NCBI GenBank assembly: GCA_963932145.1
Contig: OZ010595.1
Coordinates: 80,430,752 to 80,494,751 of the forward strand
DNA from: Acanthosepion lycidas
Lineage: Eukaryota; Mollusca; Cephalopoda; Sepiida; Sepiidae
Direction: 5' to 3'
Length of the DNA: 64,000 nucleotides
The notes under the pieces are model-generated. The model was given only the letters and a program-made list of their open reading frames with translations, was not told the origin of the DNA and searched no databases. Position 1 is the first letter of the stretch, and every line of letters begins with the position of its first letter. The translations under genes and the position numbers were made by a program. This document shows, piece after piece, positions 24,066-38,530 of the stretch.

Positions 24066-24704
24066 TCTCCTTCCAGATATGGATTACATAACATGACAGA
24101 CCGTGATCTGTAAATGTTATAGCCGGCCAGTTTCGGAGAATGATAACGCTTTATTCAAGGCCCATCCAACCGAAAATGGTTAAACATTGGTCACAAATAC
24201 TCTTTTCGTTGTCCATAATTAATATAAAATACCGAAACAATGGATTATCTTAAGGTACAGAAATTATGTTGAAATTTGTTGACAGCAAACTCTCTTTTCT
24301 CTCAACGTGAACTGTTTTTAGATTTTCTCTCTTGTGTTAATGTAGGTTGGACAGCGTTCAAACATTACTTTCGTTCTTGATGGTTAAAGAACTCTTTTTT
24401 AGCAGGATACTTATACAAACAGCAAAAATTTGCTTCCTATTCAAAATGCAAAGAATAACCTCGGGTTCTTCAAGGACAGAGCCGACAATAATGTCCATAA
24501 TAAATGCCAATATTTTTTCTAAGACTTGTTCTATCTCCAAAGGCTTGGCGTCTATTGATGTCTACAGTTTGGAATTATATGATCTTTTGATGTCTGTTTG
24601 AAAAGAATACTTTATTTATGGGAGTGCCAGAAGCAATGACTTCTTTGAAAAGTGCAGCCCAACCCGGGCCACGTCGAGAAGATTTCTTACATTTCTTACA
24701 GCGC

Positions 24705-24705
<1 letters not shown>
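24065..24705. other. unassigned sequence
   Basis: Overlapping open frames of 84 (plus) and 60 (minus) codons near 24.35-24.60 kb have no recognised motif. Confidence 0.35.

Positions 24706-24707
<2 letters not shown>

Positions 24708-24754
<47 letters not shown>
24708..24754. repeat. (TA)n microsatellite
   Basis: Uninterrupted TA repeats. Confidence 0.95.
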
Positions 24755-24756
<2 letters not shown>

Positions 24757-25190
24757 CAAAAACATAAAACAAAACCGTTGAATAAACCAATAGAAAACTT
24801 GCCAAAACGTGAAACTCTTATCCAGACGAAGTCTCGAATACTGCAAAAAAAAAAAAAAAAAGACAAAGAAGAAAGGCCTAAGTGCAAACCTACAGAATCA
24901 GGAAAGTGATCGAAGCTTAGATTGACAAGACAGGCAATAAAAAATATAAATAAATAAAAAAACGATGAAAAGATGGGTCTAGTCTTAACCTGAATTTAAC
25001 GCTAACGTGATCTTCCTATGAGTTGAACGCAAATGAAAGAAGTGACAGTCGAGCTTTATATAAGCGTGACCATAAACCACTCTGAATCATCACAGGTAAA
25101 GTACAACATATCGTTTTCATTTAAAGAATCCCGTGGAAAACTACATAGTCGTGGGAGAAGAAAATAGACAAATAAACACCTATGTTGGTG
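24755..25190. other. unassigned sequence
   Basis: Contains an A17 run at 24844; nothing else was recognised. Confidence 0.4.
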
Positions 25191-25195
25191 GGCAA

Positions 25196-27490
<2,295 letters not shown>

Positions 27491-27496
27491 ACGTAC

Positions 27497-27497
<1 letters not shown>

Positions 27498-27582
<85 letters not shown>
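27498..27582. repeat. (TA)n(TG)n microsatellite
   Basis: About 47 bp of TA followed by about 38 bp of TG. Confidence 0.95.
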
Positions 27583-27584
<2 letters not shown>

Positions 27585-27708
27585 ATATATAGAAAATAGG
27601 AAAGAACTGGTTAGGTAAATAATCCAAAGTTCTTTAGTATTGTTGTTATTATTTAAAAAAAATAGTGCTTGATACAAAAGTAAATAATTAATTAATTATT
27701 TAAATAAA

Positions 27709-27711
<3 letters not shown>

Positions 27712-27773
<62 letters not shown>

Positions 27774-27774
27774 C

Positions 27775-27806
<32 letters not shown>

Positions 27807-27807
27807 A
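27712..27807. repeat. (TA)n(GA)n microsatellite
   Basis: TA repeats to 27771, then AGAGA repeats. A similar TA-then-GA junction occurs at 48.69-48.77 kb. Confidence 0.95.
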
Positions 27808-28385
27808 AGTTTAAGGTTGAAAATTTTGCAACGCCAACGGAACTGTTGCCGGTGAAATGAGAGGACTAAGTGTGTCTTGATATATGACAGTCATTAATAT
27901 ATTCTGCGTAAGAGGCAATTAATGTCCGTCAAAACAACGAATTAACTTTTAAGATTTACCAGCACGGATGCAGAGCAGAACGAGTGTAGGTAACCGCCGT
28001 AGATTCATTAAGTGGTCTTGTTCAAATTTCAGAGAAGGATGACAAACGTATTTCCTCGCCATGTATATGGAAGCGAGTATTTGCCTAAATATTGTCACTC
28101 TAAAAGCACAGACAAGGACAATGCACTGTGTAAATCCATTCAGAATATCGAACATACTTAATCTGTTTTTTTTTAAGAATAGAGAAGTCTTAAAGAAGTG
28201 ACAGAACTGTGTTCATACTGAATAACTTATAATGTTCGATATCTATTTATCTATGCATAATATTAGGAAGGTTTATTTTGATGTCACTTTATTAAAACAT
28301 CGCTTTTAACTTGATATATTTTTTAATAATATTAGGCTGCATATCTGTTAACAGAAAAAAGTAGTTGTCATTTTCCGTTATATTC
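27808..28385. other. unassigned sequence
   Basis: No supported gene or repeat. Confidence 0.4.
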
Positions 28386-28392
28386 TGTTATT

Positions 28393-28865
28393 ATTTCTTC
28401 CTTTTCTTCTTCTTCTTCATCGTCGTCGTCTTCTGCTTCACCGTCTTCTTCTTCTTCTTCTTCTTCTTCTTCTTCGTCGTCGTCGTCGTTGTCTTATTAT
28501 TCTTTGTCTTCTTCTTCCTTGTCTTCTTCGTCGTCGTCTTCTTCGTCGTGGCCATTTTATTTTTATCGCCTTATTATTATTATTATTAGTCTACTTCTTC
28601 ATCTTCATCGTCTTATTATTATTCATTGTATTCTTCTTCTTAGCCTTCTTTATATTCGTCTTCTCCTTCGTCGTCGTCTTCATCGTCGTCTTCATCGTCG
28701 TTTTCTTATTATTCTTTATCTTCTTCATCATCTTCTGCTTTATCTTCGACTTCTTCTTCTTCGTCGTCGTCGTCTTCTTTGACTTCGACGTTGTCATCGT
28801 CTTATTATTATTATTATTATTGGTCTTCTTCGTCTTTTTCTTCGTCTTCTCCTTCTTTGTCTTCT
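28393..28865. repeat. (TTC/TCG/TAT)n trinucleotide tract, about 470 bp
   Basis: Almost every triplet is TTC, TCG, TCT, TAT or TTG in one register. The plus strand is almost pure pyrimidine over long stretches and broken by TATTATTATTATTATTATT blocks at 28575 and 28801. The Phe/Val/Ser-rich frames here are by-products. Confidence 0.9.
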
Positions 28866-29300
28866 TCTATGCGTTGCTTCCGTTTGTAATGTAGTCAATT
28901 ATGGCCCTCCAAATTTTCTTATCTCTTGTTACCTTAGAAATTTATCTACATTTTCCCGCCACTCTACCCCACATCCATCCACACAATCTCGTCAGATCGT
29001 GGCTTCCCCCTATCCCTCGTATTGGTACTCAATATGCACTGTGAAGGGTCATTTTTACCAAACTCTCCTTCCTCGACATGACATAATTTATTTTCTGATG
29101 TCTCTTTCTGATTCTTGGCATCAGGGTCAATGGAAAAAAAAGACTATCTATCTAAAAAATTATAATGCCGAAGAGCAATATAAGCATTTATTTATTAGTC
29201 TCCAATAAAATACGTTTTGAACATGATCACCAACCAGTTTTCTATACAATATAGTAACATTGAAATCAATGAAAATTTTCAATTTTATATATGAGATAAT
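28866..29300. other. unassigned sequence
   Basis: No supported gene or repeat. Confidence 0.4.
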
Positions 29301-29303
29301 ATA

Positions 29304-29854
29304 GCCAGGATGTCTCAATACGACTTTACAGTGTAAAGGTCAAGGTAACATGCTTTCTTTGGAGATATACACGTCAGTATTACTTTGTTTTGAACAAAGA
29401 AAATTTATCCAGAAATGCTACCGGAACTACAGAAATGCAGTCGATGTTCAAAGGCGTCATCGAATAGAGATTCATTCAGATCCACCCAGGCCGATTACAA
29501 TATCCCGAATTAAAGATATGATTGATTGTACTGTAGACGATGTGCGCAAGAACCTATCCATAAGAACATGGATATCAACACCGCCCTGTGAAACAAGAAA
29601 TATTTCTTTCATTGAAGTCTAACAAACCTATAGAAATGTTGATTGCTTCTTGTGCTTGAACTGCGTCACGTTGTCCGCCATGTTTGGATCATGACATACA
29701 TCAATTTGAAAACATTCGATGACAAAATCTTAAAAGCATGGATTTATAACATGCCTGTCTTCATATGCATTATTTAAATTTGATATAATTGGTTCTTGTT
29801 TGAATTATTTCTTGAGAAAGATTTAAAATGTGGATAAATTTTTGGAACACCCTA
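29304..29854 (+). mobile_element. internally deleted mariner (N-terminal part kept)
   Basis: Terminal sequences CAGGATGTCTCAAT on the left and TTTGGAACACCCTA on the right match the CAGGGTGT-type ends of the other mariners here. From 29350 the frame reads MLSLE, then EQRKFIQKCYRNYRNAVDVQ and PRPITISRIKDM, the helix-turn-helix DNA-binding part. It then jumps to a C-terminal CLDHDIHQFENIR-like remnant near 29690. The catalytic region is missing. Confidence 0.65.
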
Positions 29855-30059
29855 TTGTTGTAGGGCTTTTAATATTCACAAGCATAAAAATGGTTTAATC
29901 GAAAAGGGTATAGGGTCTGAAAGCCTTGTTCATGGTTTAGAAATCAATGTAATTGAAATGCATGTAGAAGAATAAAAAAAAGAAATATTTAAGTGATATA
30001 TTTTAAGGCACCTTTGTATTCCTCTTGTCACATAATTTCCATACCCCCACTCAACCCCA

Positions 30060-30835
30060 CATTTAAAATCCGCACCTTCATCACAAACTTAAAAAAAAAT
30101 TGTCTGGACAGATGAAAACTGTTATCACTCAATCCAGCCTCTTTAGAAAGAAGTAGAAGTCTGCTATTTAATTTTAGCGGAAAAAGGTGTGAAAGGTCGA
30201 ATTTTAGGTCAGGGTTCCGATGAAAATGTCTGCAGAAATCAATTCTTCGAGTCAAAGTTTGCTACAGCGTTCATTATTTATCACATGCCACAAATAAATC
30301 AAATATACCAAAATTCTATGCATCCTAACCCTAATCCCGCAACAGTCTATCATGCCAGGAATTAAAGATTTAGGAGATGAAGAATTTTATTTTCACCGAG
30401 ATGGTGTACTACATCTACCATCGTGATGTACGATCGTTCTTGAATTAAAACTCAAACAGATGTATCTGAAGATAAGGTTCTGTTGAATGTCCCCCTTCTT
30501 CAGCGGACCCCACCCCTATAGGCTTTTTCTTGTGTGGATGCGTATGAGAGAGATTCTACGCTACAAAGCCAGCAACAATCACTGAATTGAAAGTTTCCAC
30601 AGAGTAAGAATGCAGCCAAATTCTTATCGAAATGTTGATTGCTGCTTGTGATTCTAGCGTTGTCAGCTATGTCTAGATTATAACGGACATCAATTTGAAA
30701 AGATGCGATGACAAACTCTTAAAAGCATGCTTTTATAATGTCTGTCATCATATGCATTATTTAAATTAGATATAATTGGTTCTAGTTGCTTGAGAAAGCT
30801 TCAAAATGTGTATGCGTTTTTAGATCAGCTGGTTT
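30060..30835 (+). pseudogene. mariner transposase, catalytic and C-terminal remnant
   Basis: WTDEKTVI (first catalytic Asp region) appears at about 30105, the second block reads FYFHRDGVLH in place of the usual QQDGAPPH, and the third region is FLVWMRMRERFYATKPATIT, the usual FLWG-type block with its catalytic Asp no longer recognisable. The last 200 bp (GAAATGTTGATTGCTGCTTG to TTAAATTAGATATAATTGG) are a close copy of 29631-29830, so both relics belong to one family. Confidence 0.62.
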
Positions 30836-31460
30836 TACGAATGTATATTATTAAATCATTAACTGCACATTTTAATAGGGAAATATAGCTTTTAATTTTT
30901 TTTAAATTGCGAAATATCTTTACATCTACAGAAAATTCTTTCAAATTACAAATACAAAATTAATATGGATTATTAGTTATCAAATATAATTTTACAAAAA
31001 TGGCTCCAATACATTCCTGTACAAAAATAAAGCTTTTCGCGTGAATGGAGTTATGCATTTTTTTAACCATTCCCCCAGCCCATGCAAGGCAAGAAAGCCA
31101 CTAAAACCCAAGTGTTTATTGAGTGTTGAAGAATAAAAAAAGACATTGTGACGTAGAGACAACAAGAAAAGAATAATAATCAAGAAACCAGTAGATAACG
31201 ATTGATATTGCATTTAAACTTTTGAAGATCAATTTTGGCTGGAAAGCATGAAGGCGAAAGAGATCCACAGGTGAGGACTGTGAGAAAATAAAGTGTTAGC
31301 AATGAACATACGGTTACATTCAGTCAATTTAACGGCGAAGTAATGAGACGAAGTTGCCAATTACTCTTAAATTCATTAGTCTAGGTAGCATAGAAGAAAG
31401 TTCATCAGAACAATTACCATGAAATCACCATGAAATTATTTGACAAGTCACAGGTCAGCT
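30836..31460. other. unassigned sequence
   Basis: No supported gene or repeat. Confidence 0.4.
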
Positions 31461-31462
31461 AC

Positions 31463-31912
31463 TCGTTCTGGGTATGACGATAAACTACGCCCGCGTCCAG
31501 GGTAAGACGATAAACTACGTCAAACATCAAGACTTTAGATCAGGAGGCTTTGAGGAGCGTGGAACCACATATTAAATGCTGGTGTTCCCAGGATCACACT
31601 GACTCGGGTTGGTAGCACCTGTTAGGGTCCCAGCTATGGGCAAATAGTTAACACCGAAACTGAGGTAAAAAGCATTATGAAAGTGTAAAATAGGTTTTAA
31701 TACCAGAAATACTTTGTAAAAAATTATTACCAGAAATAATTTTTTGAAGAAAAAGAATATTACCATCAATAAGTTTTTGAAAAAAAAATATTACCAGAAA
31801 TAGATTTTTAACAACAAAAATATTATCATGAAAAAAAAAGGTGTCGGCATTAAATTCCCCATTGAGGTTGATATGGTGTAATGCAAAAACCAAACCAAAC
31901 CAAACACAGGAA
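31463..31912 (+). mobile_element. family Y retroposon-like repeat (copy 1)
   Basis: Two units of a 30-bp minisatellite (GGTAAGACGATAAACTACG core) are followed by a conserved middle (GCTGGTGTTCCCAGGATCAC, GTCCCAGCTATGGGCAAATA), then four or five units of an A-rich ATATTACCAGAAATA...TTTTTGAA repeat, then CATTGAGGTTGATATGGTG and an A/C-rich tail. Other copies: 49.56, 55.64 (minus), 56.91 and 58.19 kb. Confidence 0.75.
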
Positions 31913-32682
31913 AGCTACATTAGAGCAGTAGAAATGTGATTGCCTCGGGAATACCGCGTCAGGAGCAATACAATTGTAGATTCTTATTTGGTTTTTATCA
32001 AGAATCTCTTGCTCTATAGCAGGAGAGTCAGAAAATATATGGCAGTAATACTTGAATCATGGATCAGTGGTACACATATAAATATGTAAGCTAGATTCTT
32101 GAGGGAAATTTTGTCTAGCACGATACAATGAACAAATTTTCTTAGCATCAGCCGTTGCAATTGATTCGATATAACCTGCATTCAAGAGAACAGAATACAG
32201 TGAATAAAGCAGCAAACATGGATTTTAAAATTAAGATGCAAATTATTTCTGCGTCAAAAAAAAGATGAATAGTGAAAAATAAAAATCAAATACCACATAA
32301 TAAATCAATCAGTTTAAAAATTCTCATGAATATTTGGGAATCAAAAGTGAAGGACTTTAGAATATTACTAAGCAAGGTTTTGAATACAGTGTTTATGAAT
32401 GACTGAAATAAAAAGTAAAATTCAAAAGATTATTTCGGATACAAGAGAACATTTTCCCCATTTCAACAGGAAGAATTTCTTAGGGGCGTTTGAGTCTAAG
32501 GAAATATTCATTTCCTGGTTGGCATCACCCAGACTCTGATGGTATCTAAAGAAAATCGACGTCATAAAAAACGGCTGGACTAAGCTCCCTTTTGTGCACG
32601 TTACAATATCTTCATGTAATTCTTTCTCTTCAGACATGTTTGCATACTTATATATGCTTAATTTTCAATGTGTGGAAATTTG

Positions 32683-32684
<2 letters not shown>
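31913..32684. other. unassigned sequence
   Basis: No supported gene or repeat. Confidence 0.4.

Positions 32685-32741
<57 letters not shown>
32685..32741. repeat. (TA)n microsatellite
   Basis: Uninterrupted TA repeats. Confidence 0.95.
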
Positions 32742-32745
<4 letters not shown>

Positions 32746-32925
32746 ATTAATTGATTTAAAATATGTTTTTTTCGCTACACAGTTCTAACCATGTCTCAAA
32801 AATGGAAGCTGGAAGCTGCGAATTTAATTGTGTAATTAAATTAAAGACATTAGTTCTATTTGCAATTAAATTAAAGTTCCAATTCATCCTCAATCGAATT
32901 TTTGTAAAAATAAAAATATCTATAA

Positions 32926-32960
32926 GAACACCGGATTATATATCTTACTGTTCTTTCTTT
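32926..32960. repeat. half of a hairpin element shared with 46.9 kb
   Basis: CACCGGATTATATATCTTAC followed by TGTTCTTTCTTT matches the left half of the hairpin region at 46.89-46.94 kb. Here the right half is replaced by (TA)n. Confidence 0.6.
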
Positions 32961-32972
32961 ATATATATATAT

Positions 32973-33031
<59 letters not shown>
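32958..33031. repeat. (TA)n microsatellite
   Basis: TA tract; its last TA is the left target duplication of the mariner. Confidence 0.95.
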
Positions 33032-33034
<3 letters not shown>

Positions 33035-34382
33035 GTTGTTTAAAAAAGAATACGCCAAAATCATCACGTGATGTGTCAAAAACGAAAAAAATTACAAACC
33101 TCAAGCATGAACACATGTGTTGTATATACATTCAAGTTTCATTTCATGTTTTATAAGCGCTCAATGTGGCCACTACCGGCAACGCGGACAACATCAAGCC
33201 GATATGAAAATTCCTTCCAAACGCGCCTCAGCATGACACGGTCCACCGTGTTGATTTCTGCTGTTATTCGATCTTTCAAGTCATCGATACTTGCTGGAAG
33301 TGCTGGAAAATAAACTTGGTCTTTAACATACCCCCCACAAGAAAAAGTCACAAACAGTGAGTTCCGGTGATCTTGCAGGCCAACCACAAAGAGCAAGGTC
33401 TTTAGCACCTCTCCTCCCAATCCATCGCTGAGGCACGTTTTCTTTCAGATAAGCTCTAACACCGAGATGCCAATGGGCTGGTGCTCCATCTTGCTGAAAA
33501 ATGAAGTCATTCGAATCTGCTTACAGTAAAGTGAATAGCCAGTTTTGGAGCATTTCGAGATAGGTTTGTCCTGTAACGGTGTTTCCTTCAAAGAAAAAGG
33601 GACCATAGACCATGTCTTGAGACACAGCACAGAAGACGTTCACTTTAGGGGAATCTCTTTCATGCTCAACAGTTTCATGTGAGTGCTCTGTTCCACAAAT
33701 GCTCACGTTGTGACGATTGACTGTGCCTCTCAAATGGAAATTAGCTTCGTCACTAAAAACTAAACGTGAAAAGAGTTTCATCACCATCCCCCATCTCCAG
33801 CATTGACTCACAGAATGTCCTCCGCATCACCTTGTCATCATTAGTAAGTGCTTGGACGAGGCTTAGTTTGTATGATTTCATCTGTAATCGTCTCTTTAAC
33901 ACACGCCAGACAGTGGTATGAGGGATGGCAAGCTGAAGACTTGCTCGACGTACGGACTTACGTGGGCTGCTCTCAAATGCATCATGAATCCTCTTGCTCC
34001 TCTGTAACACGTGGTCTTCCGGGACTCTTTCCCTTGCACAGGCACCCACTCTCTTTAAACTGTCTAACCCACCGTCGAATGCTCTCACGATGGGGCGGAT
34101 CAATGTCGAATTCTGTTCTGAAAGCACGCTACACCGTGACAATGGCGTTTGTTTTCGCGAACTCAAGCAAGCAAAACGCCATCTGCTGAGGAGTCGCCAT
34201 TTTGATTGATCTTCCCACAATTCAGCTGAACCGGAAGTTATACTAACGACAGCGGTGAAACTGACACCCAATCAAACTTTGATAACTACTCTATCAAATA
34301 ACCACTGATTGAGTCCACTACAATGCTATAGACCTGAAAAAACAGCGTAATGATTTTAGCGTATTCTTTTTGAAACACCCTG
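33032..34382 (-). mobile_element. mariner-like transposon with both inverted repeats
   Basis: The left end CAGGTTGTTTAAAAAAGAAT and the complement of the right end, CAGGGTGTTTCAAAAAGAAT, match at 18 of 20 positions and are flanked by TA on each side. Length is 1,351 bp, normal for the superfamily. A single transposase frame runs on the minus strand. Insertion was into a TA-rich stretch: (TA)n borders it directly on the left and lies about 15 bp beyond it on the right. Confidence 0.9.
33151..34200 (-). pseudogene. mariner transposase
   Basis: Starts MATPQQMAFCLLEFAKTNAI at 34200 and ends SGHIERL at 33151. The N-terminal half carries paired helix-turn-helix segments (IRRWVRQFKESG; RKSVRRASLQLAIPHTTVWR). 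The catalytic region shows FSDEANFHLRG (first Asp), QQDGAPAHWHLGVRAYLK (second) and SPELTVCDFFLWG (third), with 46 residues counted between second and third Asp. Defects: an in-frame TAG in the first helix-turn-helix, a frameshift near 33990, a TAA in place of Gln just before the second Asp (about 33521), and a one-base insertion in a G run near 33332 just after the third Asp. The element is therefore inactive but recent enough to read throughout. Confidence 0.88.
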
Positions 34383-34396
34383 TATATCATTTACAC

Positions 34397-34398
<2 letters not shown>

Positions 34399-34469
<71 letters not shown>
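34399..34469. repeat. (TA)n microsatellite
   Basis: Uninterrupted TA repeats. Confidence 0.95.
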
Positions 34470-34471
<2 letters not shown>

Positions 34472-34886
34472 GCACGTGCCCGAGTGGTTACGACGTTCGC
34501 ATTCTGGCCATGGTCGAATCTCACCATGGTCGAATTTCACTATGGTCGATTAGTCAGGAAGGAGACTTCCTGATGTTACAGGACTGGAGGGAATGTGCCT
34601 GAAAAAAACATACCACGGGTTGACGCACGATTTGTGAGTGAAACTGAGTAGACGTGACCCTTGATGGCCGTCGATAGCTGTGCAAGCACGAACTCGTCGC
34701 GACATGCTAGCCTTGTTCAAATTGTAGATCACGCTACAAAACACGCTCTTTCCATAAAATATAACTAGGGTCTGCTCAGCATATTTGCAGCTAGGCACTC
34801 TTGGTGTTGAATGAACACAAATGCACCTGAGCAAGCGTTTCCAATAAGGATTAGCTAGCTGCCCTAGCGGACTGCTATCCTTGAAC
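34470..34886 (+). mobile_element. tRNA-derived SINE (family C)
   Basis: A box TGCCCGAGTGG at 34478 and B box GGTCGAATCTC at 34513 are in correct order and spacing; the A box resembles Leu/Ser-type tRNAs. The B-box region is repeated: GGTCGAATCTCACCAT, GGTCGAATTTCACTAT, GGTCGATTAG. The body runs through GACGTGACCCTTGATGGCCG to CTGCTATCCTTGAAC and then a (TA)n tract. (TA)n on both sides obscures target duplications. There is no acceptor stem, so it is not a tRNA gene. Confidence 0.65.
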
Positions 34887-34891
34887 ATATA

Positions 34892-34972
<81 letters not shown>
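34887..34972. repeat. (TA)n microsatellite
   Basis: TA repeats with one CATATA interruption. Confidence 0.95.
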
Positions 34973-34974
<2 letters not shown>

Positions 34975-37900
34975 CTAATTTACCTTATTTCTGGATTGAA
35001 TTATATTCTTTATCCAAGCGATGAAGGCGAAAGGCAAGTCCAAAATGGTTAGCGATTGGTCGAAGTGCCTTATGGGCCTGGTATTCTGGTTTTTGTCTTT
35101 GTTCTATTTTTGAATATGTCCTAAAGAGCGCGCATTCAAAAGAGGACATCCAGAATTCTGAAGCGTTGATACGCCTCCCACACGCAGGTCATCTACTGGC
35201 TAAGACCCACTCGCGGAGCAATGATGGGCCAATATGCGAAATGCTTTCCTGTAACGTTATTTCTCCTACTGCCTCTTAGAATCCAAGATACCACACTTCT
35301 TTCATAATAATACGAATAACAAAAATATATGGTCTTTTTCGTTGATATGGTTTTATGTAATAGTGCGTGGATCCAGAAACGACAGAGAACGCAACGCTTG
35401 TCATTTGTCCTGTTAAAATTGTTACCATACCACTGATAAAGTAATGGATCTATTTAATGTAGAAGTGTAGAGAAGACAAATCTATTTCCTCTCCTTTGCC
35501 AAACAGCAAATTACCATTTTGTTTACTGATGCATAAGAAAAAAAGTATTTTCTCAAGTGAACCATAGTCATAAATATTTTTTTAAGATGCTCAGTGACGA
35601 TCCAAAAATATTCCTTGAAAAAGTGTTAAATATTCCGGTTTTGTATGGACTTTATATCAGCTTCAGTCATTTTGGTGGATCACAGATAATTGCGTATTCG
35701 CCCAGGCATCTTCCGTGATGGCGTTCCATTTCGCAAAACTGTCCGAGCTGATTTGGCATACAAAACTGGTAACTGTGACATTTGTTCATGTTATCTCAGC
35801 ATGAGATTTCTTTTTTCAATCAGCTTCTCGGCGAGAAGAGAGAGAAAAAAAATGAGATGTGTATTCATTAATCTTGGAAATGAAAATTGTCTTCATGATA
35901 TTTCTTTTTTATAATCTCGCATTTTCTCGCCGATTCTCGTGTTTTCTCTCTATGTCTCTGAATTACTTTAAATCTCTTTCCCAATCAAGGAAGCTTAATA
36001 ACAAGAGTCAACACACTCCAGAAATAGTCAGGTTTGGTTTGAATAATTACCTTGAGAATTGCATCAATGACTTTCTTCGGTTGCCATCTTTCCAACACTT
36101 GTTTCTTCTTCATAAGTTTTTCACTCTTTCTTTCTAATTTTCGTCGTTTCATTTTGTTCTTTCTTTTCTTCTATTGCAGTTTTTTTCCCTTTTTTTCTAT
36201 TTGTTCTACAATCTTCAAATAAAACTCTTTTTGCTTCCTTTTCTACCCACTTTATTCTTGTTTCTTTTAATTTTTTATCCAATTCTTTTCACTTTCAACA
36301 CAATCTTATACCATATAATTCTCAACGCCTTCATAATTCTCATTCCATTACTCTGACTCATTTTTTCTTCCAAACTTCATCTTATCTCTCACTCTCCTCT
36401 TTGTATCTAACTTCTACATCTAAATAACTATTTGTCTGTCTAAACCTTCAGGCTATAATATAATATCTATTCTTTGAAACAATTAACCGTGCGTCGAGTC
36501 GAGTCATATAATTATACAAAATTGAAGCTGGAATATCCTTCACCAAACTCAGTCTTATCAATCTGCGTACAGAACTGTCGGATTGTTTTCTTTCTCGTCA
36601 TTTAACAAATTTGGTAAAGAATTGGTTAAGATTGTCTGTTACGATCATTTTTCAACTATGACATGAGTGAGTCAAAATGTAATGCTATTTGTGTTATTAT
36701 ATACTAGCAGGCTTCACCGGCTCGCTATCCCTTTGCAAAGCAAGATATATTCATTACTTGAAACCTTTGAAACAAAAATTTTAAATGAACATTTCATTCA
36801 TAACTTTGCTTGTTATAGTTAAGGAAAGTTTAAAATGAAAACTTGTTGAATATATAAGACAATATTCCTAAAGAGAACCATTTTTATATGAAAATCAAAC
36901 AATCCTCAAATAAAAGAATAGTAATAAAACAGAGTTAATCAATGAAATAAACTTTTTTTTTTAAATCAATATGCAAATTAGTTAAATCTGAAAAGTAATA
37001 TTGTAGTAGATAATATATAATACAGTTATTGAATTTTTAGTAAGTTGATATAAATTAAAGCTGTTTTTTTTAACTCCGGAATTCGTGAGGAATTGATTCC
37101 GAATTCATTCGTGTAGAAGAAATAAGAAACATAATCAGACATATCGTGTATCAAGATATATCAGTAAATATCAGAGATTTACATCCCTACTTCGCAACAT
37201 AGTAAGCAGGTCTTTCAATGGCAGAATAAGAATGAGGATATTTAACCCGGTTTCGTAAAACTCAGCTGATTGCTGATGTAGCCAATTACTTATTCGAGCT
37301 TTCCCTTCTCCATCACCAGCTGACTTAGCATCCTCCTAATTTTACCAATTTGGTTCAACGAAAGTGACACTGAGTGGTAAACGTTATAATTTGATCGCGT
37401 TCATTATTTCTTAGATAATAAAACGAATTGCATTGTTTTTTGACCCACCCTTGTAGTTTTCGTTATCCTCGACTGGTATCAGATAATTCTACGTCATACA
37501 TCTTCGAAATTTGAAATAAAAAAGCCATACCGCCCAACTTAATTGAATTCTGTTAGGCTTCTTACATTTTCTACGTAAACAGGAAGTTCACGGACCGATG
37601 GGTCAAAGCAGACTGCGTAAATACGCTCCCCGTTCAACGGCTTCATGCATAACTCCACTTTAACCTGCTAGCGGATATATCCTTTTGATGACAAATTATA
37701 TGCTCCTGGTACATTTGAACTGCTAGCAATTTGGGTGGACTCGTATAAATCCAAAGAAATAAGACATTTGAACAATGAAATATATCGCTAGGTCATTTTA
37801 CAAAGGAAAAGATAGGAACTGAAAGGAAATGTGAAAAATCAAAGCAACATTAAGTGTTTGTAGATGATTACTTACATTTTGCAGGAGGAAAAAAGAATAC

Positions 37901-38375
37901 TTTTTTTCGCTATGAAAAGTCACCGAGAAAGAGATCCTGTCTTTCAAATCTCGCGCCGTCTGTAAATCGTCGTGAGGGGGGAATTTCTAAAATCTCCAGA
38001 TTTTATTAATGATGAAAGGTGGTAATCCAACAAACCAAATCAAAATGAAAAATATATTATGACCAGTCAATGTCACTACCGTTCAAAAACCAAGACCTTA
38101 ATTTCGAGCCGATAGACGTCATATATTCTCAAATTCAAACAGACCCCAAAAAGACCAGCGTCTGATGTCAACAACGGCAAGCTGAGAAAAGAGAGACGCG
38201 GCACTGATCAGTGTTTGATGTTAAAACCGACGCGCTGAGAGAGAAACGCCAACAAGTACAGCCATCACAAATGTCCATTTCACTTCTAATTTCACTATTC
38301 TCTTTTCCACCATAGCCTTTAGCAACAGAAGCAAGTGAGATATATAGTTTAGCATATATGGAATAAAATTATACA
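34973..38375. other. unassigned sequence
   Basis: The longest stretch without a recognised element. A pyrimidine-rich part lies at 36110-36460. Short open frames at 35.69-36.14 kb have no motif. Confidence 0.35.
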
Positions 38376-38389
38376 TTGATCCATACTCA

Positions 38390-38530
38390 TATTGTGTGTT
38401 TGGGAAAGGTATGAATCCTTCTCCCACCAGCTATGGGTAAATAGCAGATCAGATCGGGTTCTATAGCTTGAAATGGCAACTGGTCTATCACAGAATGAAA
38501 CCTATTGCGGGAGAAAAAAACTTGCCTCAT
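38390..38530 (+). mobile_element. SINE-B, body fragment
   Basis: GGGAAAGGTATGAATCC, CCACCAGCTATGGGTAAATA and GGTTCTATAGCTTGAAATGG match the bodies of the tRNA-headed SINEs at 50.70 and 58.47 kb; the head is missing. Confidence 0.6.

Noticed and set aside
36700..36760. Retroelement end (ACTAGCAGGCTTCACCGGCT)
   Set aside because: It resembles a LINE/SINE end motif, but no second copy, tail or coding part was found.
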